Below are positions 36,312-45,902 of a stretch of DNA of 64,000 nucleotides, one piece after another. Under the pieces are notes generated by a model. It searched no databases. It worked only from the letters and a program-made list of their open reading frames with translations, and was not told the DNA's origin. The stretch spans positions 1 through 64,000 of the forward strand of contig JAFLJP010000104.1 of the NCBI GenBank assembly GCA_022712945.1. The letters run 5' to 3'. Both the position numbers and the translations under genes were made by a program. How positions within the stretch are numbered: position 1 is the first letter of the stretch; every line of letters begins with the position of its first letter. The stretch comes from Gammaproteobacteria bacterium (GTDB taxonomy: Bacteria; Pseudomonadota; Gammaproteobacteria; RBG-16-57-12).

Positions 36312-37682
36312 CTATTTGATAATTTTATAACACGGCTCATAAACCTTTCCAGGCAGCTTCATGCGGTGCCTTTCAACAAATGATGTGAGCAGTACATCCA
36401 TTGCCTCCATTATCTCCGGCTCTCCACGAAGCTCAAAGTGACCAAACTCATCAATCGCCCTGATCCCCTCATCCTTAACGTTACCCGCCACAATCCCCGA
36501 AAAGGCACAGCGCAGATTAGCCGCTAACAGGTGATTGGGTTGATCACGATGCAGTGCCAGATTCAGCATATTTTCATGCGTCGGCTCAAATGGCTTCTGA
36601 AACACATGCTCAATTTTAAGCAGCCAGTTAAAATAGTAAGCATCACTGGTGGCCCGGCGGAACTGACGCACCTCTTCGATACCTGCCTTAATCTCCTGAG
36701 CAACCCGTTCGGGATCACCAACGATAATTTTATAACGCTGCTGCGCCTCCGGACCCAGGGTCAAGCCAATGAAGTTATCAATTTCATTAAAGTAATACTC
36801 CGAATTTTTTGGCCCTGTTAATATAAAGGGAAATGGCATGTCGGCATTGTCAGGGTGAAGTAAGATCCCTAATAGATAAAGGATTTCTTCTGCGGTTCCA
36901 GCACCGCCGGGAAAGACTACAATGCCGTGTCCGCTTCTGACAAAGGCTTCGAGTCTCTTTTCAATATCGGGCAAAATAACCAGATTATTGACAATTGGGT
37001 TAGGTGACTCTGCGGCAATAATGCCTGGCTCAGACATACCAATATAACGCCCACCGGCAATACGTTGTTTGGCATGGGCGATAGTGGCCCCTTTCATCGG
37101 CCCTTTCATCGCCCCTGGGCCACAACCGGTACAGACATCGAGATGCCTCAAACCCATCTGATGCCCCACCTCTTTGGTGTATTCATACTCCTCACGAAGA
37201 ATCGAGTGCCCCCCCCAACAGACCACCAGATTGGGATTGGGATCAGGCTGTAATACCGAGGCGTTACGCAGAATATGAAACACTGCGTTGGTGATCCCCT
37301 CTGAGCTATCAAGATCAAACTTGGGGTTTTCATCTATCTCGTTGCTGACATAAATAATATCCCTTAAGACAGCAAACAGATGTTCATTAATCCCTTTGAT
37401 CATCTTGCCATCGACAAAGGCACTTGCTGGCGCACAGTTCACATCCAACTTCACTCCACGCTCCTGCTGAATAATCTGCACATCAAAACAGGGGTAACGC
37501 TCAAGCAGCTCTTTTCCATCATCCAGTGTGCTGCCACAGTTAAGTACCGCCAACGAACAGCTTCTAAAGATGTTGTACAGTCCACCCTGGCTAGTATCGA
37601 GCAGTTTTTCAACCTCAGCCTGGGAGAGTATATTCAGATGGGTTTCAGGTGTAATACGTGCGTCAATCAATTCATGTGTCAT
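36312..37682 (-). CDS. ppnN: Pyrimidine/purine nucleotide 5'-monophosphate nucleosidase PpnN (LOG family)
   Basis: A 456-aa protein with the same length and layout as E. coli PpnN (YgdH). It splits NMPs into base and ribose-5-phosphate and in E. coli is stimulated by (p)ppGpp. The N-terminal PpnN domain is followed by the LOG/lysine-decarboxylase-like domain with VFPGGAGTAEE near residue 260 and GPGAMKGPMKGA near 190, then the C-terminal extension. It is monocistronic. A 630-bp gene-free region lies upstream. Confidence 0.95.
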   Translation of the reverse strand: MTHELIDARITPETHLNILSQAEVEKLLDTSQGGLYNIFRSCSLAVLNCGSTLDDGKELLERYPCFDVQIIQQERGVKLDVNCAPASAFVDGKMIKGINEHLFAVLRDIIYVSNEIDENPKFDLDSSEGITNAVFHILRNASVLQPDPNPNLVVCWGGHSILREEYEYTKEVGHQMGLRHLDVCTGCGPGAMKGPMKGATIAHAKQRIAGGRYIGMSEPGIIAAESPNPIVNNLVILPDIEKRLEAFVRSGHGIVVFPGGAGTAEEILYLLGILLHPDNADMPFPFILTGPKNSEYYFNEIDNFIGLTLGPEAQQRYKIIVGDPERVAQEIKAGIEEVRQFRRATSDAYYFNWLLKIEHVFQKPFEPTHENMLNLALHRDQPNHLLAANLRCAFSGIVAGNVKDEGIRAIDEFGHFELRGEPEIMEAMDVLLTSFVERHRMKLPGKVYEPCYKIIK

Positions 37683-37731
37683 ATAACAACCTTTACGTTT
37701 TCAGGATAAAAAATAGGGTTTTCTAGTTTTT

Positions 37732-37797
37732 AGAGGTCTTTGCACGAAAAACAGCCTTTATTCCAACAAGGAAAATACGCACCGTGAAAAGGTCTCT
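37732..37797. repeat. Palindromic repeat family G, copy G1
   Basis: A 66-bp element with inverted termini AGAGGTCTTTGCACG / its mirror ending aggtctct. It has the same length and a similar middle to G3 at 60652-60717. It lies upstream of ppnN. Confidence 0.75.
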
Positions 37798-38266
37798 TTA
37801 TGGTGTAATAAACGTAGGTATTTACAAATACTCTCTGTCCGTTATCGGGGAACTTAATTAAACCTTAAACCGCTATTTTTATCGGGCTTGGAATAAATTC
37901 ATTGTAAAATCAATACTCAGCTATTCAGCAACACACCCGGGGGATTTTTCTCCAACAAAGCAAAGATGGTCGAAAAGCTGGAGTTTACTGGAGTTAATGG
38001 AGCCGTCTCAAAAAACCAAAATCAATTTTCAATCAATCTCGCAAAATAGCGACCCCGAGTAATCACACTAATTACAAGGCATCCGACCGCTTCGTTTTAT
38101 ATAGCCGAAGGGCATCAATATATTCAACGTTGCGACTGACTAAAGCTGACTGATGGGGTTCATAACGGTGGTGTGGCAAGATGAAAAGTTGGCGCTGTAA
38201 AATCCGTAGCGATCAAATGGCTGCATTTTCTGGGTAATCGATTAAATCACTTTCTGATTAAAACAA
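37798..38266. other. Gene-free stretch upstream of ppnN
   Basis: There are no plausible ORFs, no tRNA, and stop codons in all frames. Possible decayed sequence lies around 37980-38110, but I cannot match it to a known element. The minus-strand ppnN promoter is presumably within its left part; no clear -35/-10 pair stands out. Confidence 0.4.
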
Positions 38267-38281
38267 CCCAAGAGACTTGGG
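38267..38281 (-). terminator. Terminator at the end of the acyl/sulfur cluster
   Basis: CCCAAG (38267-38272), a 3-nt loop and CTTGGG (38276-38281). On the minus strand the stem is followed by TTGTTTTAATC. It lies 34 bp beyond the stop of the last cluster gene. Confidence 0.6.
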
Positions 38282-38314
38282 TATTCCAATGGAACGTCTA
38301 TTCAACAAAGCAGA

Positions 38315-38788
38315 TTAAACAACCACCTCACAGCATGGATGAATACTCATTGCTTGATGATCACGAATAAGTAACTCTTTTGAAGCCTGTGTAGGAAAAT
38401 CAATGACCTTCATTTGTAATTCAGCCGAAGAAATCAAGCTTCCATCACGTCTAATTTCGATTTTATTGGTAGTCATGCTGCCACATGATGCCGTTATTTT
38501 TACTTGGCAGTTCAATTGATCACCCGGTAAAACTGGCCGTAAAAACTTACAGTTAACCACCTTGGTTAAAATAGCCATCTCACTAAACCCAGAGATAGCC
38601 ATTGCTAGATGCCCTGCCGATTGGGCCATCACTTCAATAAGCAGTACTCCGGGCACAATAGGATGCCCTGGGAAATGTGCATCCAATACTGGGGATGACT
38701 CTGATATACAAGTCTGGCTCAAAATAATACCTCGTTCAGTATCAATTTCTAATATCTGATCAAGCATCTTAAACTTTTCTATATTCAC
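38315..38788 (-). CDS. FabZ-like hotdog dehydratase/thioesterase, cluster copy
   Basis: A 157-aa hotdog-fold protein with the FabZ active-site block HFPGHPIVPGVLLIE. The catalytic histidine and glutamate are at His38 and Glu52. It is a second copy; the housekeeping fabZ is at 52057-52491. The GTG start has aggga six bases upstream. The C-terminus carries extra residues ending HPCCEVVV, unlike FabZ. It probably acts on acyl-ACP, either as a 3-hydroxyacyl-ACP dehydratase or as a thioesterase-like tailoring enzyme. It is the last gene of the cluster, 130 bp after the RND gene. Confidence 0.85.
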   Translation of the reverse strand: MNIEKFKMLDQILEIDTERGIILSQTCISESSPVLDAHFPGHPIVPGVLLIEVMAQSAGHLAMAISGFSEMAILTKVVNCKFLRPVLPGDQLNCQVKITASCGSMTTNKIEIRRDGSLISSAELQMKVIDFPTQASKELLIRDHQAMSIHPCCEVVV

Positions 38789-38918
38789 TCTAAATCCCTT
38801 TGTTGGAAGTAAAAATGGTGATCAAAATTGCCATTAATATTTACAATTAAACCTGTGTTAGATTTGTATTTACCCTCACCTAAAACACCGATGGTTGGTA
38901 CAGGAAGAAAAACCCGCA

Positions 38919-41255
38919 CTATATCGACTCATCCGCCATCGTCATTTGGCCCGGCTTCTCCCCCGGTAAACGCCTTAAGAAGGTGAGTACCAATGCCGGT
39001 AACAGCAGCAAATCAAACAGCAGTGCAAATACAATAGTCATACTGGTTAAGATACCCATCATCGCGTTTTTCTCGAAGGATGATGTTGCTAGCAACAAAA
39101 AACCAATCACTAAGAGCACTGAGCTGATAATGATCGCCTTAACTGTTTTATCAAAGGTCTCTTGAACACTCTGTTCTGGTGTTAACCCTCGTTTGAGCCC
39201 ATCCACATAGTGGTAGAGAAAATGCACCGTATCATCCACAATAATACCAATCACCATGGCCGATACTCCGGCCAAACCCATGGAGATTTCACCTTGCAGA
39301 AAATACCAAACACCGAATGCTGCGCCGACAGGTAATAGGTTAGGAATTAAGCTCAGTGCTCCGATATATAACGAGCGAAAAACGAATGCCAGTGCAATTG
39401 ATATAACCAAAAAGGCCAATGAGGCTCCCTGCAACAAACTAATGATACTTGTTTCCCCAATGTGAGAAAAAATCACAGCAGGGCTGGAGTGAATAATTGA
39501 AATGCCATTAACTTGGTTTTTTTGTAACCAGACTTCTACCGACTCTTCAAATCGGATAACTTGCTGTGAACTCATGTTATTAAGCCGTGCCGTTATCTTA
39601 AGTGATGATTTATCAAAACTCACTTGATTACCAAAATCCTTACCAAAAGGGAGCGACATCTCATAGAGTAGGAAGTGTTGCGCGGCTAAATTGGGGTTAT
39701 CTGGCAAACGATAAAAAGCGTCATCATCACCATTCATTAAACGATTAATCAGCTTTATACGGTGCAGTGGACTGTCTGTAATGACAACCTCATCACGACT
39801 TAAAAGATAGCGATCAAAGGCTTCTAAAAATTCAAGAAAATCGGATTGGAATATTCCACTTTCCTTGCCGGATGAAAGTGAATAATCGATATTGTAGATC
39901 CCTGAAAAATGCCGATCAATCTCTTCGGTATCGGCACGAAAATCCACTGATTCGCTAAAATACTTAATCAGGTTATCATTCAGTTCATTATGAAAACTCA
40001 TTGATGCAAGTAATAGTGAAAAGGGCACCATAACGAACAGAATCCATTTTCTTGAGTTGATAATCCAACTCGATACAGAGGTAATATGATCAATTCGTTG
40101 ATATGCCATACCCTTGGCACGGTCTAGCGTTATCTTCATCAACAGTTGAGGTAAAACAGTCAGTGAAAGTAACAGAGAAAATGCCACACCTAACGCAACA
40201 ATATTACCCAAATCTCTGAAGGGTGGTGAGTCACTACTGTTCATGGCAATAAAACCAATGATAGTGGTGAGATGGCTAATGATCACTGGCTTGATATTAC
40301 GTTGGTAGGAGTGTTCGACCGCTTGTTTCTGCGTCATCCCTAAATTAACTTGTCGCTTTATATAACTAATAATATGAATCGATGAAGCGACAATAACAGT
40401 GAACATAATAATAGGTGCCGACACCGATGGTGCGGAAAGCTTGATACCTAACCATCCCGCTAAACCCAACGAACCCAGTGCAGATAGCAGCATCAGTAAA
40501 AGAATAGCACCTGCCGCAGGCAATGAGCCTAAAATGATGCCCGCTGCCAGTAATACAAACAGCATCATTAATGGAATGAGTGTGACAAAGTCCTGCTTGG
40601 CGGCCTTAAAAAAGGCACCGTTCATCTCGATAATACCGGTGACATAAAAGTGATGTTCAGGATAACGCTGTGTTAGTTGGGCAATCAGCTCATCTACTTC
40701 ATGAGTGATGCTTAATATTTCTGCTTTATGGTTAATGCCCGGTAGCATTACGGTGGCATTAATCGCACTGTAACGACCATCTTCCGTAATCAAACTGCCA
40801 AGTAGCTCTCGCTCTTTGGGTGCATGCTGCTTTATAAAATTGATACGTTGCGGATCTAGATCATCTCGATCAAATAGAAATTCCTCGATAACGATATCAT
40901 CGCCATCAGCACTGCTATGGGGATAATTTGTCAATGAATCGACACGAGTCACATGAGGGACCAGCCACAGCTGCTCCGTCATTTCATGTAATAGCGAGAG
41001 ACTTTTTTGATTATAAATATCGGAAGGTGACTCCACCATAATGAAAACATTTTCAGTGGTGGTATAGGTATTCTGCATCTGCTCTAGTAATTGAAGACCG
41101 GTATCATCTTCATCAAAAAAGACTTTATAATCACTCGCCAGGCTCATGTTTTTTAAGCCAACAGCGGCAATAATGGTTGCCACTACAGCCCATAACCACA
41201 GCCACTTCCCCCAGCGTGAGAAAAGCAGTTGAGTCACCCATTTTTCATTATGCAT
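38919..41255 (-). CDS. RND/MMPL-family exporter, cluster copy
   Basis: A 778-aa polytopic inner-membrane protein with the layout of MMPL/HpnN lipid exporters. TM1 is followed by a large periplasmic loop, TMs 2-6, TM7, a second periplasmic loop, and TMs 8-12. The second half contains GIIVDDTVHFLYHYVDG, the usual proton-relay helix. There is no adjacent membrane fusion or outer-membrane protein gene. It probably exports the lipid product of the cluster. The start overlaps the monooxygenase gene by 8 bp. Confidence 0.88.
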   Translation of the reverse strand: MHNEKWVTQLLFSRWGKWLWLWAVVATIIAAVGLKNMSLASDYKVFFDEDDTGLQLLEQMQNTYTTTENVFIMVESPSDIYNQKSLSLLHEMTEQLWLVPHVTRVDSLTNYPHSSADGDDIVIEEFLFDRDDLDPQRINFIKQHAPKERELLGSLITEDGRYSAINATVMLPGINHKAEILSITHEVDELIAQLTQRYPEHHFYVTGIIEMNGAFFKAAKQDFVTLIPLMMLFVLLAAGIILGSLPAAGAILLLMLLSALGSLGLAGWLGIKLSAPSVSAPIIMFTVIVASSIHIISYIKRQVNLGMTQKQAVEHSYQRNIKPVIISHLTTIIGFIAMNSSDSPPFRDLGNIVALGVAFSLLLSLTVLPQLLMKITLDRAKGMAYQRIDHITSVSSWIINSRKWILFVMVPFSLLLASMSFHNELNDNLIKYFSESVDFRADTEEIDRHFSGIYNIDYSLSSGKESGIFQSDFLEFLEAFDRYLLSRDEVVITDSPLHRIKLINRLMNGDDDAFYRLPDNPNLAAQHFLLYEMSLPFGKDFGNQVSFDKSSLKITARLNNMSSQQVIRFEESVEVWLQKNQVNGISIIHSSPAVIFSHIGETSIISLLQGASLAFLVISIALAFVFRSLYIGALSLIPNLLPVGAAFGVWYFLQGEISMGLAGVSAMVIGIIVDDTVHFLYHYVDGLKRGLTPEQSVQETFDKTVKAIIISSVLLVIGFLLLATSSFEKNAMMGILTSMTIVFALLFDLLLLPALVLTFLRRLPGEKPGQMTMADESI

Positions 41256-42315
41256 CTGCCACGCACTCCGTGGAGAGATAATGGTCTAATTCAGTCATGA
41301 TATGGTCTACATCCTTCTCCACACCCATGACTAATTCAGATGCACGACAACTCAGCCATTTTCTACCGACAATAAAAAAACCTGACTGCGGAGTAACGCC
41401 ATACTCATGCATATAACCGTTGTCATTTACACAATCGGGCAAGGCAATCCATTGCACATTGTCGCGATAACCACTACACCAGATAACCACATCAACTTGT
41501 TGCTTACCCCCATTCTTGAAATAGAGTTTATTACCATCACATTTGACGGTTCGCTCTACGATGTTGACACCCATCTCACGCAAACGTTTGTTATTAAAGT
41601 CAGCACAAGGCACTGGGTTACGCTTTTGTAACACGCGTGCCACCGCACTCTCTTTATCCGCAAAGAGAATACCGAGTTTTTTAAGCCACCAAAACAGATC
41701 CTTTCCGAGTACCTTATTGGGTGGTAAACCACGCTTACTTCCAGTCGAGAGTGTGACATGAGACGTTTGACTCAGTGCGCCTGCAATTTGCCTTCCCGTG
41801 GCACCACTCCCGACCACGACCACTTGACTACCCGCTGGCACATCAGCAATAGAGGGCAGCATTGCATCCAACTGCAATACCTCTTCTGATAGGTTTTGGC
41901 TTATCTCAGGAATCTTCGGTACTTGGTTGGAACCCGTTGAATCAACAATCGATTTGGCCCATAAGGTTTGACCATCACTCAGTGATACTTTAAACAGCGC
42001 CCCTTCTCGCGAAAGCTGCTCAACATTGCACTGTTCAAGTATGTTCAGCTGCATTGCTTTTGCATACGCCTGCAAATAGTCAGCCATCTCTATAGCACTG
42101 GGGAACCCTTGCGGGTCACCCGGAAAAGTTAAACCCGGCAGCGAACAAAACTGCCTAGAGGTAAAAAGAACCATTCCTTTCAGACGTTTACGCCATACAT
42201 CGCCCACGCAATCACGGTCAAGCAACCGATAATCCAGCCCTTTCTGCTGTAATTTCCTTGCGGTATACAGCCCGTTTTGTCCCGCACCAATTACGATACA
42301 CGCCAATATGTTCAT
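41248..42315 (-). CDS. FAD/NAD(P)-dependent monooxygenase-like flavoprotein
   Basis: A 355-aa protein with two Rossmann motifs: FAD-binding VIGAGQNGLYTARKL at the N-terminus and NAD(P)-binding VVVVGSGATGRQIAGAL near residue 165. The pattern FPGDPQGFPSAIEMADYLQAY near 70-90 is like the FMO/Baeyer-Villiger signature region. It probably oxygenates a nitrogen, sulfur or ketone on the acyl product. The ATG at 42315 overlaps the ACP stop by one base. Dedicated to the cluster by position. Confidence 0.83.
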   Translation of the reverse strand: MNILACIVIGAGQNGLYTARKLQQKGLDYRLLDRDCVGDVWRKRLKGMVLFTSRQFCSLPGLTFPGDPQGFPSAIEMADYLQAYAKAMQLNILEQCNVEQLSREGALFKVSLSDGQTLWAKSIVDSTGSNQVPKIPEISQNLSEEVLQLDAMLPSIADVPAGSQVVVVGSGATGRQIAGALSQTSHVTLSTGSKRGLPPNKVLGKDLFWWLKKLGILFADKESAVARVLQKRNPVPCADFNNKRLREMGVNIVERTVKCDGNKLYFKNGGKQQVDVVIWCSGYRDNVQWIALPDCVNDNGYMHEYGVTPQSGFFIVGRKWLSCRASELVMGVEKDVDHIMTELDHYLSTECVADA

Positions 42316-42596
42316 CACACCACCTCATCTAGTTCGGGTGCGTGAGTCATCCGTAAGCTTTCTATGTGGCTAAAGAGTGAATTCATAGTGGGGTAGTTAA
42401 ATGCCAAGGCAGGGTCTACCTCTATTTGTAGATGATCCTCAATAATTGTAGAGAGGTGAACATGATCAGCCGAGTCCAAGCCCAAACGAGAGAATGAGGC
42501 ATCGCAATCACTCTCTAGAGAGAAGCTGGGCAAGCGCGATACGATGTACTCCACAATCTCGCTCTTCAACGTTTCCTTACAATAATTTGCAGTCAT
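42315..42596 (-). CDS. Acyl carrier protein, cluster copy
   Basis: A 93-aa carrier protein with the phosphopantetheine site LGLDSADHV (Ser42). I chose the ATG at 42596 because aagga lies upstream; the frame continues to 42647 into the FAAL gene. The end TMNSLFSHIESLRM forms the usual last helix. Standing between FAAL and flavoprotein genes, it is the likely acceptor of the FAAL product. Confidence 0.92.
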   Translation of the reverse strand: MTANYCKETLKSEIVEYIVSRLPSFSLESDCDASFSRLGLDSADHVHLSTIIEDHLQIEVDPALAFNYPTMNSLFSHIESLRMTHAPELDEVV

Positions 42597-42615
42597 GATT
42601 TCATCCTTTTGAATA

Positions 42616-44295
42616 CTAGAGTTGATGTACAAGATCGCGACAAGCAATGCGCTTCACTTTGCCACTGGTGGTTTTTGGAATAATGCCGGGTTTCACAAGG
42701 TGCAGTTGATCAATAGCGATACCATGCTGTTCAACGATTGCCTCACGCAAATCACGTTTAAGTTGTTCATGATTTTCATGAAGTAGTGCACGTTTATTAA
42801 TTTCAACAATGGCAACTAATTTTGTTAATTCCCGCTCTTGGTAAGTGAATACGGATGCACCATTATTTCCCGAGGCAAAGTGATGGCTGTTACAGGTTCG
42901 TTCAATATCATAGGGGTAGAGATTACGCCCACGAATAATCAACATTTCCTTAATGCGCCCTGTTACATACAGATGGCCATTTAATAGGAACCCCATATCC
43001 CCGGTACGCAAATAGTGTTGCTGACTACCAATAATCTTAGCTTGGAAAGTTTCAATGCTTTTTTGCCTATCATTCCAATAACCTTGCGCTAACGCATCGC
43101 CACTTAACCAGATTTCGCCTATTTCATGTTCAGTGCATGCCAAGCAACTATCAGGATTCACAATTTTGATATTGATAGCCGGTGCGGCAATACCACAGTC
43201 CACAATATCCTGACCATCAACAGACGGTACGACCTGCCCTTGTGCCAAATCAGACTTAGATAAATTAACCGTTTGCATGCCGCTGGCCGCAGGGCCACCA
43301 GAAATAAAGAGTGTGCATTCCGCCATTCCATAACAGGGGAAAAAGGCTTTTGAATCGAACTGACACGATTGAAAACGCTCACTAAAAGCTCGCATGGTAT
43401 TAGCATCAACAGGTTCCGAACCATTGAGTGCAACCTTCCAGCAGCTCAAATCAATTTTAGAGAGATCCTCTCTCTCTTTGATCATTTTCAAACAGTGTTG
43501 GTAACCAAAGTTAGGGGCTGCCGAGCTATGAATTTTATAATGGGATATCAGCTCTAACCAACGACGGGGTCGCTGAATAAAGTTGAGTGGTGGCATAAAT
43601 ACATACGTTCCACCCAAAAACAGCGGTTGTAACATGTGGCCTATCAATCCCATATCATGAAACTGGGGCAACCACCCTCCGGCAATCAAACCCGGCTGGT
43701 GCCCACATGCCTGCATAATCATGTACTGATTTGATACAATATTTCCATGACTAATTAAGACACCTTTCGGACGACCGGTTGAACCAGAGGTATATTGAAT
43801 AAAAGCCAGTTGTTCCGGCTTAACCCTCGGCAGTTCAACCGGTTGATCTGATTGGTCAGTTTCATCTATCCAATGCCACTGGCGCTCCGCCAATGATGGA
43901 AGGCTCTGTAACTGAGATAACAGCTGTTGCTTAACTTCTGATATCGTTAAAATAGCCGCAATATTCGCATCATCAAGAATATCTACCGTTCGCTGTAATT
44001 GTTGTGCATTTCGTGTCAAGTTCAAGGGTACTGCGGTTACACCCGCAGCTAGGCAGGCTAAGAAGTTAACTACGAAATCCAGGCCAGCAGGATAGAGTAA
44101 CGCTATATTCTTTTGATGATAACCTTGGGCTATCAACCATTGTGCTCGCTGCTGGACCCGTTGATTTAGCTGTTCATAGTTGAGTCTTTGCGCACTTTCA
44201 ACATTATGAGGCTGGAAAATAGCGGCTACTTTCAAGCCGTCCTTATGCACCTGTTCTGATACCGCATCCATAAAAAGTGAGTGTTTTATTGCCAT
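42616..44295 (-). CDS. Fatty acyl-AMP ligase (FAAL)
   Basis: A 559-aa ANL enzyme with A3 QYTSGSTGRPKG and the FAAL/FadD32-type end RTGDMGFLLNGHLYVTGRIKEM followed by RGRNLYPYDIE. FAALs activate fatty acids as acyl-AMP and load them onto an ACP rather than CoA. I chose the ATG at 44295 (aggagagataaa upstream). It lies 10 bp after the cysteine desulfurase gene and 19 bp before the ACP gene. Confidence 0.92.
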   Translation of the reverse strand: MAIKHSLFMDAVSEQVHKDGLKVAAIFQPHNVESAQRLNYEQLNQRVQQRAQWLIAQGYHQKNIALLYPAGLDFVVNFLACLAAGVTAVPLNLTRNAQQLQRTVDILDDANIAAILTISEVKQQLLSQLQSLPSLAERQWHWIDETDQSDQPVELPRVKPEQLAFIQYTSGSTGRPKGVLISHGNIVSNQYMIMQACGHQPGLIAGGWLPQFHDMGLIGHMLQPLFLGGTYVFMPPLNFIQRPRRWLELISHYKIHSSAAPNFGYQHCLKMIKEREDLSKIDLSCWKVALNGSEPVDANTMRAFSERFQSCQFDSKAFFPCYGMAECTLFISGGPAASGMQTVNLSKSDLAQGQVVPSVDGQDIVDCGIAAPAINIKIVNPDSCLACTEHEIGEIWLSGDALAQGYWNDRQKSIETFQAKIIGSQQHYLRTGDMGFLLNGHLYVTGRIKEMLIIRGRNLYPYDIERTCNSHHFASGNNGASVFTYQERELTKLVAIVEINKRALLHENHEQLKRDLREAIVEQHGIAIDQLHLVKPGIIPKTTSGKVKRIACRDLVHQL

Positions 44296-44305
44296 TTTAT
44301 CTCTC

Positions 44306-45484
44306 CTAACTGGCAAAGCTCATTGCACTTAGTTGTTTCACACATTGGTTTAAGGCGGTCACAAAATTTTCTATATCTGCAGTGGTTGTATATTGACCAA
44401 AGCTGACACGAATTGAACTCTGTATGCGCTCCTCATCCAAGCCCATTGCCAGTAAAACAGCAGAGAGTGTTTTTTGTTTATTATTACTACATGCAGAACC
44501 AATGGAGATAATAAAACCATGTTTTTTATCCATCAATACGGCAAGTGCTTCACCTCGAACACCCTTTATGGCCATGTTCAACGTATTACTCAATGCATTT
44601 GCATAAGTCGTATCACCATTAAACTCAACACTGATATCAGCCTGTTGTATTAGATCAACCATGAGATGTTTACACGCCTGTGCATGTTGATCCCATTGTG
44701 CGATAGCACACTTAGCCTCTTCTGCTGCTTTGGCCAAGCCACTAATAGCCAATAAGTTTTCAGTACCAGAGCGCAAGCCTAACTCCTGACCACCACCATG
44801 AATGAGCGGTGAAAGTGAGTTGTTCTCTTTAATGTAAAGCCCTCCAACCCCTTTGGGGCCATAAAACTTATGTGCAGAGAAAGAGAGGTAATCAATATCA
44901 CACGCTTCTACATCAATGGCGCGTTTTCCTACCAGTTGAACACCATCCACGTGGAGTTTTATTCCCCTAGCTGAGGTGATTTTTGCAACCTCAGAAATGG
45001 GCTGAATAACGCCCGTTTCGTTATTGGCATACATCATTGAAACCAGTTGTGTATCTTCTTGCAGTGCGGCCATAAAGTCACTGATGGAGATAGCACCATT
45101 GGACTGTGGTTTAAGGTAACTGACCTTAAAACCAAACTGTTTCTCGAAGTAACGTACCGTTTCGAGTACCGAGGGATGCTCAATAGCCGTAGTAATAATA
45201 TGACCCGGTTTATTCAGATGATTAAACAAGCGCCCTTTTATTGCCCAATTGTTAGCCTCTGAGCCACCCGAGGTGAAAAATACTTTATCTGCTGAGGTTC
45301 CGAGCATTTCAGCTACCGATACTCGGGCCTGCTGCATTGCATTACGGTTACGTATTGCCTCAGCATGGTTACTTGACGCATTCGCAAACTGCCCCAGTGT
45401 TGCGGTCATGGCTTCTGCAACAGCAGGAGAAACTGGCGTTGTTGCGTTGTAATCAAAATAGCCTGCCAACTGCTGCCTATCCAT
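44306..45484 (-). CDS. Cysteine desulfurase (NifS/IscS type), cluster copy
   Basis: A 392-aa PLP enzyme. The Schiff-base lysine is Lys206 in SAHKFYGPKG, and the sulfur-accepting Cys332 lies in GSACSNNKQK. FTSGGSEANNW and the HVDGVQLVG aspartate site are intact. It should make a persulfide from L-cysteine. I chose the ATG at 45484 (agaggatg upstream), overlapping the IscU-like gene by 8 bp. No iscR, iscA, hscBA or fdx is nearby, so this is not a housekeeping isc operon. It may supply sulfur or an Fe-S cluster for the acyl pathway. Confidence 0.93.
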   Translation of the reverse strand: MDRQQLAGYFDYNATTPVSPAVAEAMTATLGQFANASSNHAEAIRNRNAMQQARVSVAEMLGTSADKVFFTSGGSEANNWAIKGRLFNHLNKPGHIITTAIEHPSVLETVRYFEKQFGFKVSYLKPQSNGAISISDFMAALQEDTQLVSMMYANNETGVIQPISEVAKITSARGIKLHVDGVQLVGKRAIDVEACDIDYLSFSAHKFYGPKGVGGLYIKENNSLSPLIHGGGQELGLRSGTENLLAISGLAKAAEEAKCAIAQWDQHAQACKHLMVDLIQQADISVEFNGDTTYANALSNTLNMAIKGVRGEALAVLMDKKHGFIISIGSACSNNKQKTLSAVLLAMGLDEERIQSSIRVSFGQYTTTADIENFVTALNQCVKQLSAMSFAS

Positions 45485-45854
45485 TAGCAACATCCTCTGC
45501 AACGCGTTGCTCAGATAACAGCTGGTGCAGTTCATTAAGAATATCCATGCAGTGATGCTGTGATGGGCTTAATTCACCCAGCATCTGCTGCTTATACTCA
45601 ACATCTCGTTGGCACACAGAATCTAATGACTGGTTTAGCAGTGAATCACAAAAGATATTGGCCGTGGCGACTGATGTAGCACACCCCCAAGCACGAAAAA
45701 GAGCGTTAGAAATCTTATTGTCATCGAGAAGAATCTGTACACGGATACGATCACCACACACCGAGTTACCTACTTCCAGTTCGATATCTGCTGACTCAAG
45801 ATCACCCACGTGTTGTGGATCGGAAAAGTTTTCAATAATAATATCGTTATACAT
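45477..45854 (-). CDS. IscU/NifU-N-like scaffold protein, cluster copy
   Basis: A 125-aa protein keeping the three scaffold cysteines Cys33 (NSVCGD), Cys58 (WGCATSVA) and Cys102 (HHCMDIL), plus Asp35, all at IscU-like spacing. It therefore can plausibly accept sulfur from the overlapping desulfurase and build an Fe-S cluster or pass on persulfide. It lacks an obvious LPPVK motif for HscA binding, which IscU normally has, hinting at independence from the isc chaperones. agggag precedes the ATG. Confidence 0.88.
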   Translation of the reverse strand: MYNDIIIENFSDPQHVGDLESADIELEVGNSVCGDRIRVQILLDDNKISNALFRAWGCATSVATANIFCDSLLNQSLDSVCQRDVEYKQQMLGELSPSQHHCMDILNELHQLLSEQRVAEDVANG

Positions 45855-45902
45855 TGTTTCTTACTCCCTGAACGAGTGCCACAAAGTGGCACTCTCTATT
45901 CC

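Noticed and set aside
37980..38110. Possible decayed transposase remnant
   Set aside because: Some segments look like degraded coding sequence, but no motif or frame could be recovered to support a call.
44306..45854. Housekeeping isc operon
   Set aside because: The desulfurase and scaffold lack iscR, iscA, hscB, hscA and fdx neighbours and are embedded in an acyl-activation cluster.
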